Source of the DNA: Haliclystus octoradiatus | Lineage: Eukaryota > Cnidaria > Staurozoa > Stauromedusae > Haliclystidae | Direction: 5' to 3' | DNA length: 64,000 nt | Assembly: GCA_916610825.1 (NCBI GenBank) | Contig: OU744450.1 | Span: forward strand, 21,434,838-21,498,837 | Shown: in pieces, positions 36,451 through 47,989 of the stretch | How the letters are laid out: every line of letters starts with the position of its first letter | Position numbering within the stretch: position 1 is the first letter of the stretch | Translations under genes and position numbers: made by a program | Notes under the pieces: generated by a model | What the model saw: the letters and a program-made list of their open reading frames with translations, nothing else | The model's database searches: none | What the model was told of the DNA's origin: nothing

Positions 36451-36596
36451 TGTTGTATTATGTAATGTAATTTACATGATCTTATGACCATGTGCTCTAG
36501 CACTAGTACTAGTATGAGTATTAGTACAAGATGGCGGATATCCTATGAAGGCGTGTTATCTTTTTGTGTTGATTTATTCTTGACTTAAATCTAACA
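36451..36596 (+). repeat. Copia left LTR
   Basis: It starts TGTTGTATTATG and ends AAATCTAACA. It shares GATCTTATGACCATGTGCTC and the end with the right LTR; their first 40 bases differ. Confidence 0.8.
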
Positions 36597-36760
36597 GGTT
36601 AAGGGCCCAGCACACTGTTGAAACTTTGTGTTATAATTGAAATTTATTATATGGAAATGTTGAGTTGTTAATTAGACGTTACTTACTAATATTGTTCAAG
36701 TTAAATTGGTATAAGGAATCCTTTCACTGCCAGGAGAAAAAGAAAAGAATTGTTAACATC

Positions 36761-37327
36761 ATGGATGAGAAGTGGTCAATTGATAAGTTGAATTCAACAA
36801 ATTTGATGACATGGAAGTTTCAAATGAAGCACTGTCTACTTTTTGAGGGTGTTTGGGGCTTTGTAAATGGCACAGAGACAGTAGCAGAACCTGGTTCAGC
36901 AAAACATCAGCTAAAATTTAAACAGAAATGTCAAAAAGGCATTTTTTCTCATTGTATGTCAATAACAACCAGTCAATTGTATTTGATAACATCTTTTGAA
37001 GAACCCAAACCTGCATGGGATGCTCTTTGCAATCATTTTGAGAGAGAAAGCCTTGCTAACAAGTTGTTTATAAAGAAGAAATATTTCAGAGCTGAAATGG
37101 AAGATTCTTCTTCTATGGAAGATCAATTGAAGATGATGAAAGGAAAGGTGGACAAACTAAGAGCCATTGGATCACCTATTTCTGAGGAAGATCAAGTGGT
37201 CACATTATTGGGAAGTCTTTCGCAAAATTATTCTACTATTGTGACTGTTCTAGAAGCACGTGTTGATGACATTAGTTTGGACAGCAAGCATTATTACGTG
37301 AAGAAACCAAGCACAAAGAATGGATGA
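36761..37327 (+). pseudogene. Copia gag
   Basis: It opens at ATG with MDEKWSIDKLNSTNLMTWKF, the usual Copia gag start. The UBN2-like core follows (LYLITSFEEPKPAWDALC, VVTLLGSLSQNYSTIV). The frame breaks at 37327. Beyond it lies the zinc knuckle CHGCDQYGHYKQNC (37403-37444), which belongs to the same protein. Confidence 0.85.
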
Positions 37328-37557
37328 TATGAAATGATAGTATTGCTAAGAATGACTCAGCTTTATTAAGTAGAAGGGGAAATGGACTGAGTAACGTAAA
37401 ATGTCATGGTTGTGACCAATATGGTCATTACAAGCAAAACTGTCCTCACAAAAGTAGAAGGAAATTCAATCATAAGAAGCATCATGTCAACCTCAGAAAT
37501 TCAGAAAATAATCAAAATGAGTCTGATTCTGACTCTGACCATGGTAGACGATCAACT

Positions 37558-40500
37558 GTGAGTGCGTTTGTTGCAGGCCATCAATTAAATGTTGTAAAAG
37601 AACGCAATTGGATAGTTGTTTCAGGAGCATCAAGTCATATGACATTTCAGAAGAAGCTGCTGATGTTTTTTAGAGAGTTGGATGTAAAGAAGTTTGTTAC
37701 ATTGGATGACGATGGAAGTGTGGAGGTCTTGAACCCTGGATATATTGGTTGTGACTTGTGAGATCATGATCTCAAAAGGCAATTTCAAGTCAGCTATGTT
37801 TCATGATGTTTTACTGGTACCTCAATTAATAAGTAATCTCTTCTCTGTGAAAGCTGCTACTGAACGTGGTAAGTTTTTACAATTTGGTCACAGTAAATGC
37901 TGGATTAAAGATGAGGATGGAGTTTTATGTGGGGTTGGTACCATAAATGGAAGTTATATTAATTGATATGTAGGAATACCTCAAATAATACAGCCACTAC
38001 CGCCACTACAAAGGTTGATGCAAACTTATGGCACCAACGTTTTGGAAACCTGAATGAACAACAGCTAAAACCCGGGGGGGGGGGTAACTCCAGCTCTTCA
38101 GGGACGAAGGAAGTGCCACTTTGGAAAAACGTAAAGTACCCAAAAAGTTCCAAAAATTCTGTTGATGCTACCCAAAAAGTGCTAGCAGGTTGATTGATTT
38201 TAAGTAAATACACAAAAATGAAAAAAAAAATTCAAAAATTCTTGAAAAAGTCAAAAATAGGATACCCAAAAGCTCCAAAATTTGATATCTCATACCCAAA
38301 AAGTTTTATCTCAGCTGGAATATGGACCCAAAAAAGTGGCATGTCCCCGTATAGCCGTCATATGGGAGTTACCCCCGGGGCTAAAACTCATGGTCAGAGA
38401 AGGTTTGGTGAGGGTATATGGATCTGAAGGAAGATTCTAGAACTTCATTCTGTGAAAGTTGCGTTGAAGGAAATATGAAACAGAAGCCGTATAAAGCAAA
38501 GCATGAAGTAAAGTCAACTAAGAAACTTGAGCTTGCCTGACGTATGTGGACCTATGGAAACACAATCAATTGCCGGGCACAAATATTTTGTAACATCCAT
38601 TGATGACTCCAGTCGATGTTGTGCTGTCTACTTTATTCGACATCGATCAGAAGTTTTACAAAAATTTAAAGAATTCAAGACTCTAGTGACAAAAGAATCT
38701 GGTGAAGAAATTGACAAGATGAAATTTGACAATGATGGAGAATCTGTTTCACAAGATTTCAAAGATCTTCTCAAATCAGAAGGGATCATTGCCGAGCCAA
38801 CTGTACCTTACACTCTTCAGCAAAATGGTATTGCAGGGAGAATGAACAGAACGCTGATGGAATCTGCGAGAACTATGATTGCACATGCTGATCTGCCAAG
38901 TATGTTCTGGGCAGAGGCAATTTCAACAGCTGCATATTTAAGAAATTGCACATGCTCATCTTCACTCGAATGTAACATCACACCGTTTGAGAAATGGCAT
39001 GGTTACAAGCATGATAATCGTCATTTAAAAGTTATTGGTTGTACTGCATATGCACACATTCCAGAAGCGCTCCGTAAGAAGCTTGACAAAAAGGCTAAGA
39101 AAATCCAATGTTTTGGCTATTGTAACAGCAGCAAAATAGATCGTTTATGTGATGAAACCAAACGAAAAGCTGTGCTGAAGAAAGATGTAGTTTTCAATGA
39201 AAAGGAATTCGCTGTCAGCAGAAAGAAGCAAGAAGTGAATGAATATATCGAAATCACATCTGGTAGTTCTGAAGATATTCAAGAAGCAAATGATGTTAGC
39301 AACTCATCTCCAAGCAGTAATGATGATGGTGGCACCAAAGTTAGTAGACCGATGAGAGAATCAAGACAACCAGTTCGTTTTGGCTATGAAGAATATGCCG
39401 ATCTAACGGAGCTCACACATCAAGCATTTCATGTGGCCTTGAATGTATCAGATATTATAGAGCCTCAGAGTATTAGAGAAGCAATGGAAAGTGAAGAAGC
39501 AATAGAATGGAATACTGCATGTGAATCAGAATACAAATCCCTCATAGACATGGAAACATGGGATCTTGTCAAGCTACCTCCCAGGAAGAAACCTATTGAT
39601 TGCAAATGGGTGTTTAAAGTAAAACACAAAAGTAATGGGGACGTTGAACGTTTCAAGGCCAGATTAGTCGCAAAGGGTTATGCACAACGTCATGGAATAG
39701 AGTTTGGAGAGAGAGACGTATGCACCTGTTCTTCGTCTAGACACAATGAGAACATTGCCGGCCTTTGCAACAAAGAAGGGACTACTTGCGCATCGAATGG
39801 ATGTCGTCACAGCAATCCTGAATGGCAAACTAGAAGATGAAGTGTACATGTGTCAGCCTGAGGGGTTCACTGCTGATGGGAAGAAGTATCTAATTTGTAA
39901 ACTAAACAAATCAATTTATGGTCTTGAGCAATCCCCTAGATGTTGGAGCAAGACATTTTCATGACTTTATGGAGCAGCATGGATATATGAAGTCTACTGC
40001 AGATTCATGTCTTTACTACAAATCAGATGGTAACTTATCAATTGTTTGCTGTTTATGTTGACGATCTGATTATTATTACGGATAATGCAGAAGAGATGAC
40101 AGAAGCAAAGAATGCACTAGCTGTAAGGTTGAAAATGAAAGATATTGGTGAAATACATTGGCTACCTTGGCTTGACGATCGAAAGGGATAAAAAATGGGA
40201 AACTTTAAAATTTCATCAAAAGCAGCATTTCTTGAAACTGATCAATACATCTGGTTTAACTAATGCGTACATTGTGGCAACTCTGGCTGATTTAAATGTT
40301 AAACTTGAATGAATTGTTAAATTTAAATGATGATGGTGTCAGCAAGGAAGTACAAGCAACAACTTATCAATCGCTTGTTGGGAGTTTGCTGTATATATCA
40401 ATTGCTTCTCGTCCAGATATCGCACAAGCAGTGGGAGTAGTTGCTAAATTATCATCAAGACCTACTAAATCACATTTAACCGTAGTAAAGCATATTTTGA

Positions 40501-40985
40501 GACATCTCAAAGGAACTGTAGACCTGGCACTGACATTCAATTCCTCAAAAGCTGAAAACCTAGTTGGCTATTTTGATGCTGATTGGGCAGGTGATCTTGA
40601 TAACAGAAACTCTACTACTGGCACTCTCTTTCTGCTGTCAGGTGTAGCTATCTCCTGGAGAAGCAAAAGACAACGATGTGTCTGTCTATCAACTGCTGAA
40701 GCGGAGTATGTTGCTCTAAGTTTAGCTTCTCAAGATGCAACTTGGTTCAGATATCTAATGAACGATTTGAAGACAACTGATGACGATCCAACAACGATAA
40801 TGGAAGATAATCAAGGAGAAATGGCCCTGGCGTGCAATCCTGTTTGGCACTGAAGAACAAATCATATTGTCATCCGATTCCATTATGTCCGAGAAGCAAT
40901 CGAAAGAGGTCTTATCAAACTGCAATACTGCCCAACAGAAGAGATGACTGCAGACATTATGACAATACCTCTACCCAAGGATAGA
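37558..40985 (+). pseudogene. Copia pol (protease, integrase, RT, RNase H), broken
   Basis: The protease signature reads WIVVSGASSHMT; the catalytic aspartate before SGAS is valine. The pre-integrase motif NLWHQRFGNLNEQQLK (about 38021-38068) is cut by the nested MITE. In the integrase, SLPDVCGPM, DNDGES and QQNGIAGRMNRT are seen; the last normally reads QQNGVAERMNRT, so the catalytic glutamate is glycine. RT has WDLVKLPPRKKPIDCKWVFK, HRMDVVTAILNG, GLEQSPRCW and YVDDL (near 40054). RNase H has ASRPDIAQAVG, YFDADWAGD and STAEAEYVALS. Frames shift at least near 37750, 38520, 39715, 39964, 40040, 40170 and 40290, and a stop lies at 40851. Confidence 0.85.
38072..38379. mobile_element. G-rich-ended MITE nested in Copia pol
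   Basis: GCTAAAAC is duplicated at 38064-38071 and 38380-38387. The ends are CCGGGGGGGGGGTAACTCC and, inverted, CCCGGGGGTAACTCCC. There is no ORF. The 8-bp target fits hAT- or P-like enzymes; the family is not identified. Confidence 0.8.
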
Positions 40986-41115
40986 TAAGTTTCTGAAGAA
41001 GCAAATTGTTAGTCTTATAGACTCAACATTCTTCATAACATTCTCTTACTGTTTACTCATCGATTCTGTATTATGTTTATTGTTGTTTGTATTTGAAATG
41101 AAAATTAAGTGGGAG

Positions 41116-41259
41116 TGTTGTGAGACTTAATCAAGACTTGAATTAAGTGTTGTTCCAAATGATCTTATGACCATGTGCTCTGAGTATTAGAATAAGATGG
41201 CGGATATCATACGAAGGCGTATTATCTCTTGTTGATTTATTCTTGATTTAAATCTAACA
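41116..41259 (+). repeat. Copia right LTR
   Basis: It starts TGTTGTGAGACTTAATCAAG and ends TTAAATCTAACA, followed by the GATGA target duplicate. Confidence 0.8.
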
Positions 41260-41310
41260 GATGATACGACGATTACAATGCCAAAAATCAGATTTTATAA
41301 TAAACGCAAT

Positions 41311-43112
41311 AGGCAGGTCCACTAAAATTTAAGTATGTACTTTAAACATATCCATACGAAGATCAAAGGATAAGTTTAATATTCCCGATTTTTTTTCCAA
41401 AAATATCGACAAACCAGCGAGATATCTGACTTCAAATGACATTGCGTAACCATGGTTACGAAACGGCAAGTTTTGGTGGATGAAGGAATGTGACGTCATA
41501 ATCCGGACAAAGTGAGAAATCTACTACTATCATGACTTGATATCCAAAACTGTTCATCCATCAATTCGTCATTTTTTATCCAAATTTTTTGTGAATAGTA
41601 TAATCAGAACCGCTGATTTTTAAACGAGACTAAGGGTAAAGTTTTGTTTCTTTTTTCGGTTTGTCCTTTTTGTAGCGAAACAAAACAAATCTTTTCCATA
41701 TCTTTCTCTCGCGGTTCCCGACCGCAAACGAACAAAAATTCTCAGCCAGGCCGATCTACACTTTAGAGAAGTTTTGTTTTGAGTATGCACGCAGGCTACA
41801 CGTGCACACTGTTTTTGTCAAAGACCTTCAAAGTGCTCGTTCACATCAAAACGAAAAGGTTCACTCGTCTTTACCAAAGTCTCACCTAAAAGTAGGCAGC
41901 ATTCACTTGGAAATGTATATATATATATTTGATATTTAGAGAAGAAACCTCATTCATATATAAACGGCTCAGATCATCACTCGAGCATCAAAGTAGTGTT
42001 ATTTTTATTTATCAAATCTTCGTTCTTTTATTTCGTCTGTCATGCATCATCAACTGTTGCTTGTGTTATGTCATCACCAGATATAAGACGGTGAAATCGC
42101 ATTCAGTGTGCATTTATTTGAATTAACAAACACTTTAAATGGACCTATTAACGCTTTACCAATTCTAGATTCGGATTTATTCTAGTAAATCAGAAGTCAA
42201 ATTCAATAAAGTTGCCGTTTAAATGAAAATATTTTACGCATCGATCACGCATGCTACGACAGTTTACGTCGAGGCGTATAATTTTCTGAAAACCGAAAAG
42301 CGATTTATGATTCATTTTGCATTGATTAACAAATACTTACTTGGACAAATGATTAATCATGCAGTTTGTGTGAAGGCAATGGACGATATTGATGTAGTAG
42401 CTATATTTAGCTATATATTTTATCCCATTGATCAGCGAAGACAGTGAATGTAGTTTTTGTAGAAACATGGTAGAATCATAGCTACAATAAATTTGATCCT
42501 ATAATAGGCCATATGATTCGCGAGAAAATAACGTGGATAATTTGCTAATAAATGGTAGATCATACAACTCCTTCCACTTATTTTCCAACTTGTTTGAAAC
42601 TTTATGTGTGTTATTTGAAATTCAAATAATTTGCTAAGCTAGTCTACCATCCTTGTTCCTTCTCGCTTCGACACTCGAACCATGCTCGAACGTAGACAAA
42701 AACAACATAAATTGATATAAATATTTCAGAGCGATTTCCATTGATGAATATTTCAGGTCACCGTAATAAGTTTTTTGAAGTCAGCCTTCAATATTTTGAA
42801 CAGGAACAGCAGTGCTAATGGAAATGATTACATTTAAATTTGACGCTCAACGATACCAATAATTACAAAAAATGCTAAAGTCTCCATTGTTTAGCAGAGT
42901 GTGATTCTGTTCTGTCCGGGAAATGACGTCATAATATAGCAAGCCAATCACAAATCGTTTTGACGTTCTACGAAATTTATGGATTTAAAACTCAAAAATG
43001 AAGGGTTTTTGGAAATTTTTTTGGAATTTTTATCAGTTTTATGGAATTCTGCGGGTATGATATATCCGAAACACGAATAAAATCAACTTTGAAATTTTTA
43101 GTGGACCTGCCT
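41311..43112. mobile_element. 1.8-kb element with terminal inverted repeats, unclassified
   Basis: AGGCAGGTCCACTAAAATTT on the left is mirrored at the right end by AAATTTTTAGTGGACCTGCC. The dinucleotide AT lies outside each end and could be the target duplication. Internal frames (41929-42126, 42223-42447) are short and unrecognised, so it is probably non-autonomous. It lies directly right of the Copia element. Confidence 0.7.
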
Positions 43113-43429
43113 ATTGTATCCAAATTGCATTCAAAAATTTTAATGAATTAATTAATGAATTAAAACAATTTTTTCTTACTCGCTATTCCACGAAATTGTA
43201 TTAATAGAATTTAATATATACACATCCAATGTATTGTAGGCCACGATATATAAAGGATATCAGCACAAATTTCAAAGCAAATTTTACCAGAAAAGCTATT
43301 CATTTCATAAATGTTTTTCATTTTTTTTGTCTGAGTTAATGAATAATTTGCTATTAGTAGTAGTTGTTCACTGTTAATTTAGCACAATAAAATTCTCTTC
43401 AGTATATATAATACAGAAGCAGTAAAATT

Positions 43430-43830
43430 TTCTGAGCTCAAGAATTATATTCTTATCTTGGAACGAGAAAACATTTTTAAAAAAAGAATGACGAGCAATA
43501 TATCTGCCACAAAATGTCCCAAATTCAACATTAATAATAAAGTTAAAGGAGCAAAAATGACCGGCAGGCGCTACGCACTTCGGATCACGTGCATGTTTAT
43601 TGTTCATAACACAATGTATATTGTTGACATCAATTTATAACAGATTAGGCCTGCGTAGAACAATAGTTTCAAAGCGAGACGGTTGAATTACGCTAAGCAT
43701 AAATTCAACTTGTGCTCGCAGCGGTCGCCGGTCAATCTTGCCCCTTTAAAGAAATTTCTAGGTTAGATTTTTGATTTGAGAGAATATTTTTGTTGGAAAA
43801 ATTATCTATTTCTGGAACCAAGAAAGAATT
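43430..43830. repeat. dispersed repeat, copy with TTAA MITE inside
   Basis: GCTCAAGAATTATATTCTTA, CAAATTCAACATTAAT and GATTTTTGATTTGAGAGAAT are shared with 54560-54810. This copy contains the MITE 43547-43745; the other does not. Confidence 0.75.
43547..43745. mobile_element. TTAA MITE, copy 3, with its empty site in the window
   Basis: TTAA lies at 43543-43546 and 43746-43749. It is in the opposite orientation to the copies at 9181 and 19776. The paralogous repeat at 54690-54730 reads CTACAGTTAAGAAGAAATTT with a single TTAA. Confidence 0.85.
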
Positions 43831-44630
43831 AGCTTGCTGTAAGTATTGTATTTCATAAGGTAGAATATGCCTCATTCTTTGGATCCTCCAAATGATTTCA
43901 AAAGGACGTAATCTCATGAAATATCTTACCAAGCTAGACTTGCTAGATGCTCTAATGGAAACATGGAATAATCTACTTATTTCATTGAGAAAAAAGGCAC
44001 CAGGCTATTCTCCGGCAGTAACAACCCTTTCAAGCAATGCAATATTGTTAAAATGAAGCTCATGGTAACCATATTAATCTCTATAACCAATCCGACGTTC
44101 AACTGGATAATACTACTTGGAAAAACATCGCAAGTAACATAACAGTAATTTTAGTTTCATTTCTCCTTTTATTATAATTATCATGATTGATTTAAATCAT
44201 AAAAATAGCTACAGGATATTAGAAGAAAAAAATCTATCAATTAGAGCGGTATAGAAAGAACGACTAAACGAATACACATTTAATCAATTACTCTGGGTTG
44301 CATGTAGTATGCTTTCCAAGCACATAGAATATATACATATACAAAATATGAAATATTTACAGTCTTTAAAAATTTGAACAGAAGAAATCGTTTCACGATG
44401 TTTTATAGAAAACTTGAGAGAAAAAGGATGAATGTATACATATATGCGTTTTTTTTACAGCTGATATCGATGATCAATATTCTAGAATGTCTACTAAATG
44501 CTTGCAGCTTGAGAGACACTTTGCATAAACTATCAATTTACAATCACTCCAAGAAACTTTGCTCGAAAGCAAGACAAGAGATAAGTATCACTATAAAGTC
44601 CGAACAGTATTCAGTTATTTCCAAGCTTCC
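43831..44630. other. spacer, nothing recognised
   Basis: A plus-strand frame 44374-44838 is open but runs through a dispersed repeat and has no domain; I do not call it. Confidence 0.4.
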
Positions 44631-44940
44631 ATTTTACTGGACAGCTTTTTCTTCATGCTGTCGATTTCACAATCAACGTTCTTCAAATCATGCATCGAAG
44701 TACTGGAAGACTTCCCAGTCATCATCTGTTGCACCAGCCGTTTTCTATATCATAAGAAAAACAAAAAATAATAAGGAAATCATGATGATCATTATCAAAG
44801 ATTCACACCTTCTTTTTAAATCCACATCTCATTTATGAACAACTTATACAGAATGAATCACATGCATTTATTACTAGTGGAGCACTTTTATATTTAGGGA
44901 ATTCTTTGCCATGAAATTTTTATGTTGCTACTATTAGCTG
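44631..44940. repeat. dispersed duplicate of 17933-18232
   Basis: See the copy at 17933. On the minus strand the exon-like stretch reads RLVQQMMTGKSSSTSMHD and ends KKLSSKMEAWK then stop. Confidence 0.6.
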
Positions 44941-46439
44941 ATTTTCACCTTTAGTCCCCCAATTTTTTCTCATTCTTGTAGGGTAATAGATGTCCTCTGT
45001 AAAATAATACTTAGGTATAATTTTCAGAAACTTTTTCAAGCTCGTTCTATTTAAACAACCAAATCGAATCGCAATCGAATTTTACCGCCGGGATTTATTG
45101 TTTTCATGCGTTCATATGAGAATGATCTTGCAGTATAGGATATGCTAAGTATAAAAGACCGGTGATTCCTCAACTTTGAAAGATATTTTATTAAATGTGA
45201 CACCAATTGTGAAAAATTAATTCAATCTTTGCATCCTTGGTTGTTGGTTGTCTAATGAAACCTATCAATAATTAAGTTGAATCTCAAATTTTGTGGAACA
45301 AAACCAGGGGAGATCCAACCATAAACTTACATAGACTGCTGACGAAAATGTGCAACATGGGGAATAAAGATGACTGACGCAAAGGACTTATTTTAGCGCT
45401 CTCCTCATTGACATTTTCAAAATTATTTGATGTCTCCTATAAACTCATTTGTAATCTAAACTCTAAACAATATGTTCTCACTGTCATAGAAACGTAGTTA
45501 AAATAGGATTTTCCTGCCAGCGAAGTGAGATTTGTACACATAGGATCACAATTATTTCAAACATTTATGAATAATTTAAAATCACGCCGAGAGACAAGGA
45601 AATATAAAAATAAAAAAATAAAAAAATACAATTTGACTACTGCAAATACGATTAAAAAATAGACATTGTGTAACAAACTCGTGTATGATGCAACTTGAAA
45701 TTGGTAGTCATAAATGACTCTTTTATAAATAAAAAAAATCCTGTTTCATTTAGAAACAAAAATTGCTCAAAAAGCGGCTTGAAATTTCACGGTTTTCAAG
45801 CCTCTGTTTTGGTACTTTGCGTCAGCCATTACCCATGGCCGCTATGTGTTTTCCATGAAATTTGGCAATGGAATCAGCAGTCTATGTAAGTCTATGGATC
45901 CAACACAACAGTTTAATCGAATCACATACTTTCGGAAGTGCATCGATTTAATAATTAACCGCAATTCTTCTATTTCCAACTCTAGGGCCTAAAACGAAAA
46001 CAAAATCAATATTTTGTCAGCAAAATGAAGGCTCAAGATTTGTTGATAAATACTTGAAATTGTTCTAATCAAAGATAGTTGCATCATCCATTTTCTTACA
46101 CTATCTATTTAGTTGTTCAACAGAAACAATCCTTTTAGTTGAGAAAAAGAAACTCCCAGAGGGTCTGTTTATATAGTAGAACACAGGCCAACTCAAATAT
46201 TGCCAACCCAGATTGCCAACTTCCATTTTTATATGAATGACTTATTGTGATGCAGCGAATGGTGAAACAATGATTCAATTAAAACTCAAATATTTTTTTA
46301 TAAGTTTATCCAAAGAACTTGGCAATCAAGGCACTTAATACAGCAAGCTAAGGTAAGGCTGTTGAGTTCAATTTTTTTATGAGTCGATCCTATTCAATAT
46401 ACTTTTTGGAGTATATTAGCCTTGGATGTGCAGTGCTAC
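44941..46439. other. spacer left of the Kolobok-like element
   Basis: No exon or repeat can be supported. The right end is the original 3' flank of the Tudor gene, separated from it by the transposon. Confidence 0.4.
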
Positions 46440-46443
46440 TTAA

Positions 46444-46477
46444 AGTGCCTATGAAATGAAAAAATGGGTATTGAGGT
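46444..46477 (+). repeat. left terminal inverted repeat
   Basis: It matches 50023-50056 in reverse complement without mismatch over 34 bp, then diverges. Confidence 0.9.
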
Positions 46478-46615
46478 TTTTACAGATTATGAATCTGCAT
46501 GTTCGACATAGTACCATGGCAATATTTTTTTATGAAAATTTTAAGTAAAATGTATCTTTTTCGCATCGCAAACATGATGCATTTTGGGGACAAGCGCCTG
46601 GGCACTAATTTAGAT

Positions 46616-46637
46616 GTCGTGACGTCAAGAGTTGTAC
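46616..46637 (+). promoter_or_regulatory. subterminal inverted repeat with CRE-like core (left)
   Basis: GTGACGTCAAGAGTTGTACA here recurs inverted at 49842-49863, each about 60-100 bp before a gene start. TGACGTCA is the CREB/ATF palindrome. It could act as a promoter, a transposase site or both. Confidence 0.55.
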
Positions 46638-46719
46638 ACACGATTTTTCACACAAGCAGACACGAAGGCAAGAGAGAAAACATAGTAACTTTGTTCTTCT
46701 TTATTCCAACAAAAAAACA

Positions 46720-47853
46720 ATGTCTGGTATTGATTCTTCGGAAACAATCTCTGAATCGGAAATCAGTTCATCAAATGAAGAAATTTCAACTGCCACACAG
46801 CCATACCAAGGTGAACCACTTGCTATGAGCACTGAATTTAGTGGCGAAGAATGCAACCAGGAAGAAGACGCTGACAATATTCCTCAGCAAACGCTAGAGG
46901 CAAGATTTGAAGAGAAAGATCCTGTCAGTGCTTGGTAAGTAGTCATTGCAATATAATAAAAGCTGCTGTTGGGTTTAAGTTGTATGGGGTTTTTGAGTAT
47001 GATTAATGACAAACGCTATATGTCTACATGAAATCATATTCACAATTTCCTCCACTCGATGAAGTAGACCTACTTGTTCGCCCCAATTTACATCAATATT
47101 TTGCGTAGGCTACATGTAAAAAGTAAATTTTCTTTCCTGTACTCATCTGGATTAGGTCTGAAGCAATCTTATCACATTTTAATTTTTAGGTGCGAATGTA
47201 GTAGTTGCCATAAATGAGTTGTTGATTGGAGCACTGGAGTACCGATGTTGTCATGAAGTCCTACCTGCAATTGGAATGCTGATGTTCGATGGTAACCCTG
47301 AAAAGCTGCTATGTATTACCCAACACAAGGACTATACTGCTCTGATAAATACCACAGTTCTAAGGACTGCGGCCCCACTATTGAGGGATCGCAATGGGAG
47401 AAGTTATAGAAGGAATACAAAGCAAACTGAAAATGAGTAAGTTCTATTATAATTCACAGATAATAGAAACGAAGATAATGGTCAGTTGATTTGAATGCAG
47501 TTGATAAAACTTCAAAATATTTTCATTGATAAAATCTCAATTATATACACGCAAATATGAAATGTAGGCTACCATAATAAAGTTAATGTAGTAATGTTTG
47601 TTTATTTACTGTTCATATAATGCTGTTTACATAAAGAATTCCTAAATCAAAAATAATTTTTCAAACATTGCATTGACTGATCTTTCACAGATTTCTTAGA
47701 GCTGTTTCCTACCGATGGCTTATCCGATGGTTGTGTGGGTCGCTTGGATGGGACAATTCGAGACCGCTACCAGCATGTATATACCACAGTATACGAACAA
47801 AGTTTGGTAATGGTGGGATGCACGGCTACCTAGCTGCAACAAAGAGACTGTAA
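46720..47853 (+). CDS. P2X7-type C-terminal (cysteine-rich) domain protein of the transposon, frame broken once
   Basis: Exons are 46720-46934, 47190-47436 and 47691-47853. Exon 1 is acidic and serine-rich (SETISESEISSSNEEIS) and ends in W across the splice. The domain known from the intracellular end of P2X7 receptors follows: CECSSCH, then LEYRCCHEVLPAIG, LINTTVLRTAAPLL, YRWLIRWLCGSLGW and RPLPACIYHSIRTKFG. There are no membrane segments, so it is not a channel. Between CECSSCHK and NELLIGALEY the frame must shift by one base, so this copy is mutated or the base call is wrong. A THAP gene converges on it from the right. Confidence 0.7.
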
Positions 47854-47989
47854 ATATATTGTTTGTATAAATATCTCACACTCCTGTAAAAAATATACGG
47901 CATAAAAAAATAAAAAATTAATATTCAAGAAAATGAAAACCACTCTTTCTATCACAAAGCAAATGTAGGTCTATACATACAATACCTTC

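Larger units (their letters stand above)
36451..41259 (+). mobile_element. Copia-type LTR retrotransposon, inactive
   Basis: LTRs of 146 and 144 bp are flanked by GATGA (36446-36450 and 41260-41264). Gag, zinc knuckle, protease, integrase, reverse transcriptase and RNase H follow in Copia order (integrase before RT). Several frameshifts, a stop-containing nested MITE and lost catalytic residues show it is dead. A purine tract AATTAAGTGGGAG precedes the right LTR. GGTTAAGGGCCCAGC follows the left LTR as the likely primer site. Confidence 0.9.

Noticed and set aside
46720..47853. A P2X receptor channel gene
   Set aside because: Only the cytoplasmic cysteine-rich domain is present, with no ectodomain or membrane helices, and it lies inside a transposon.
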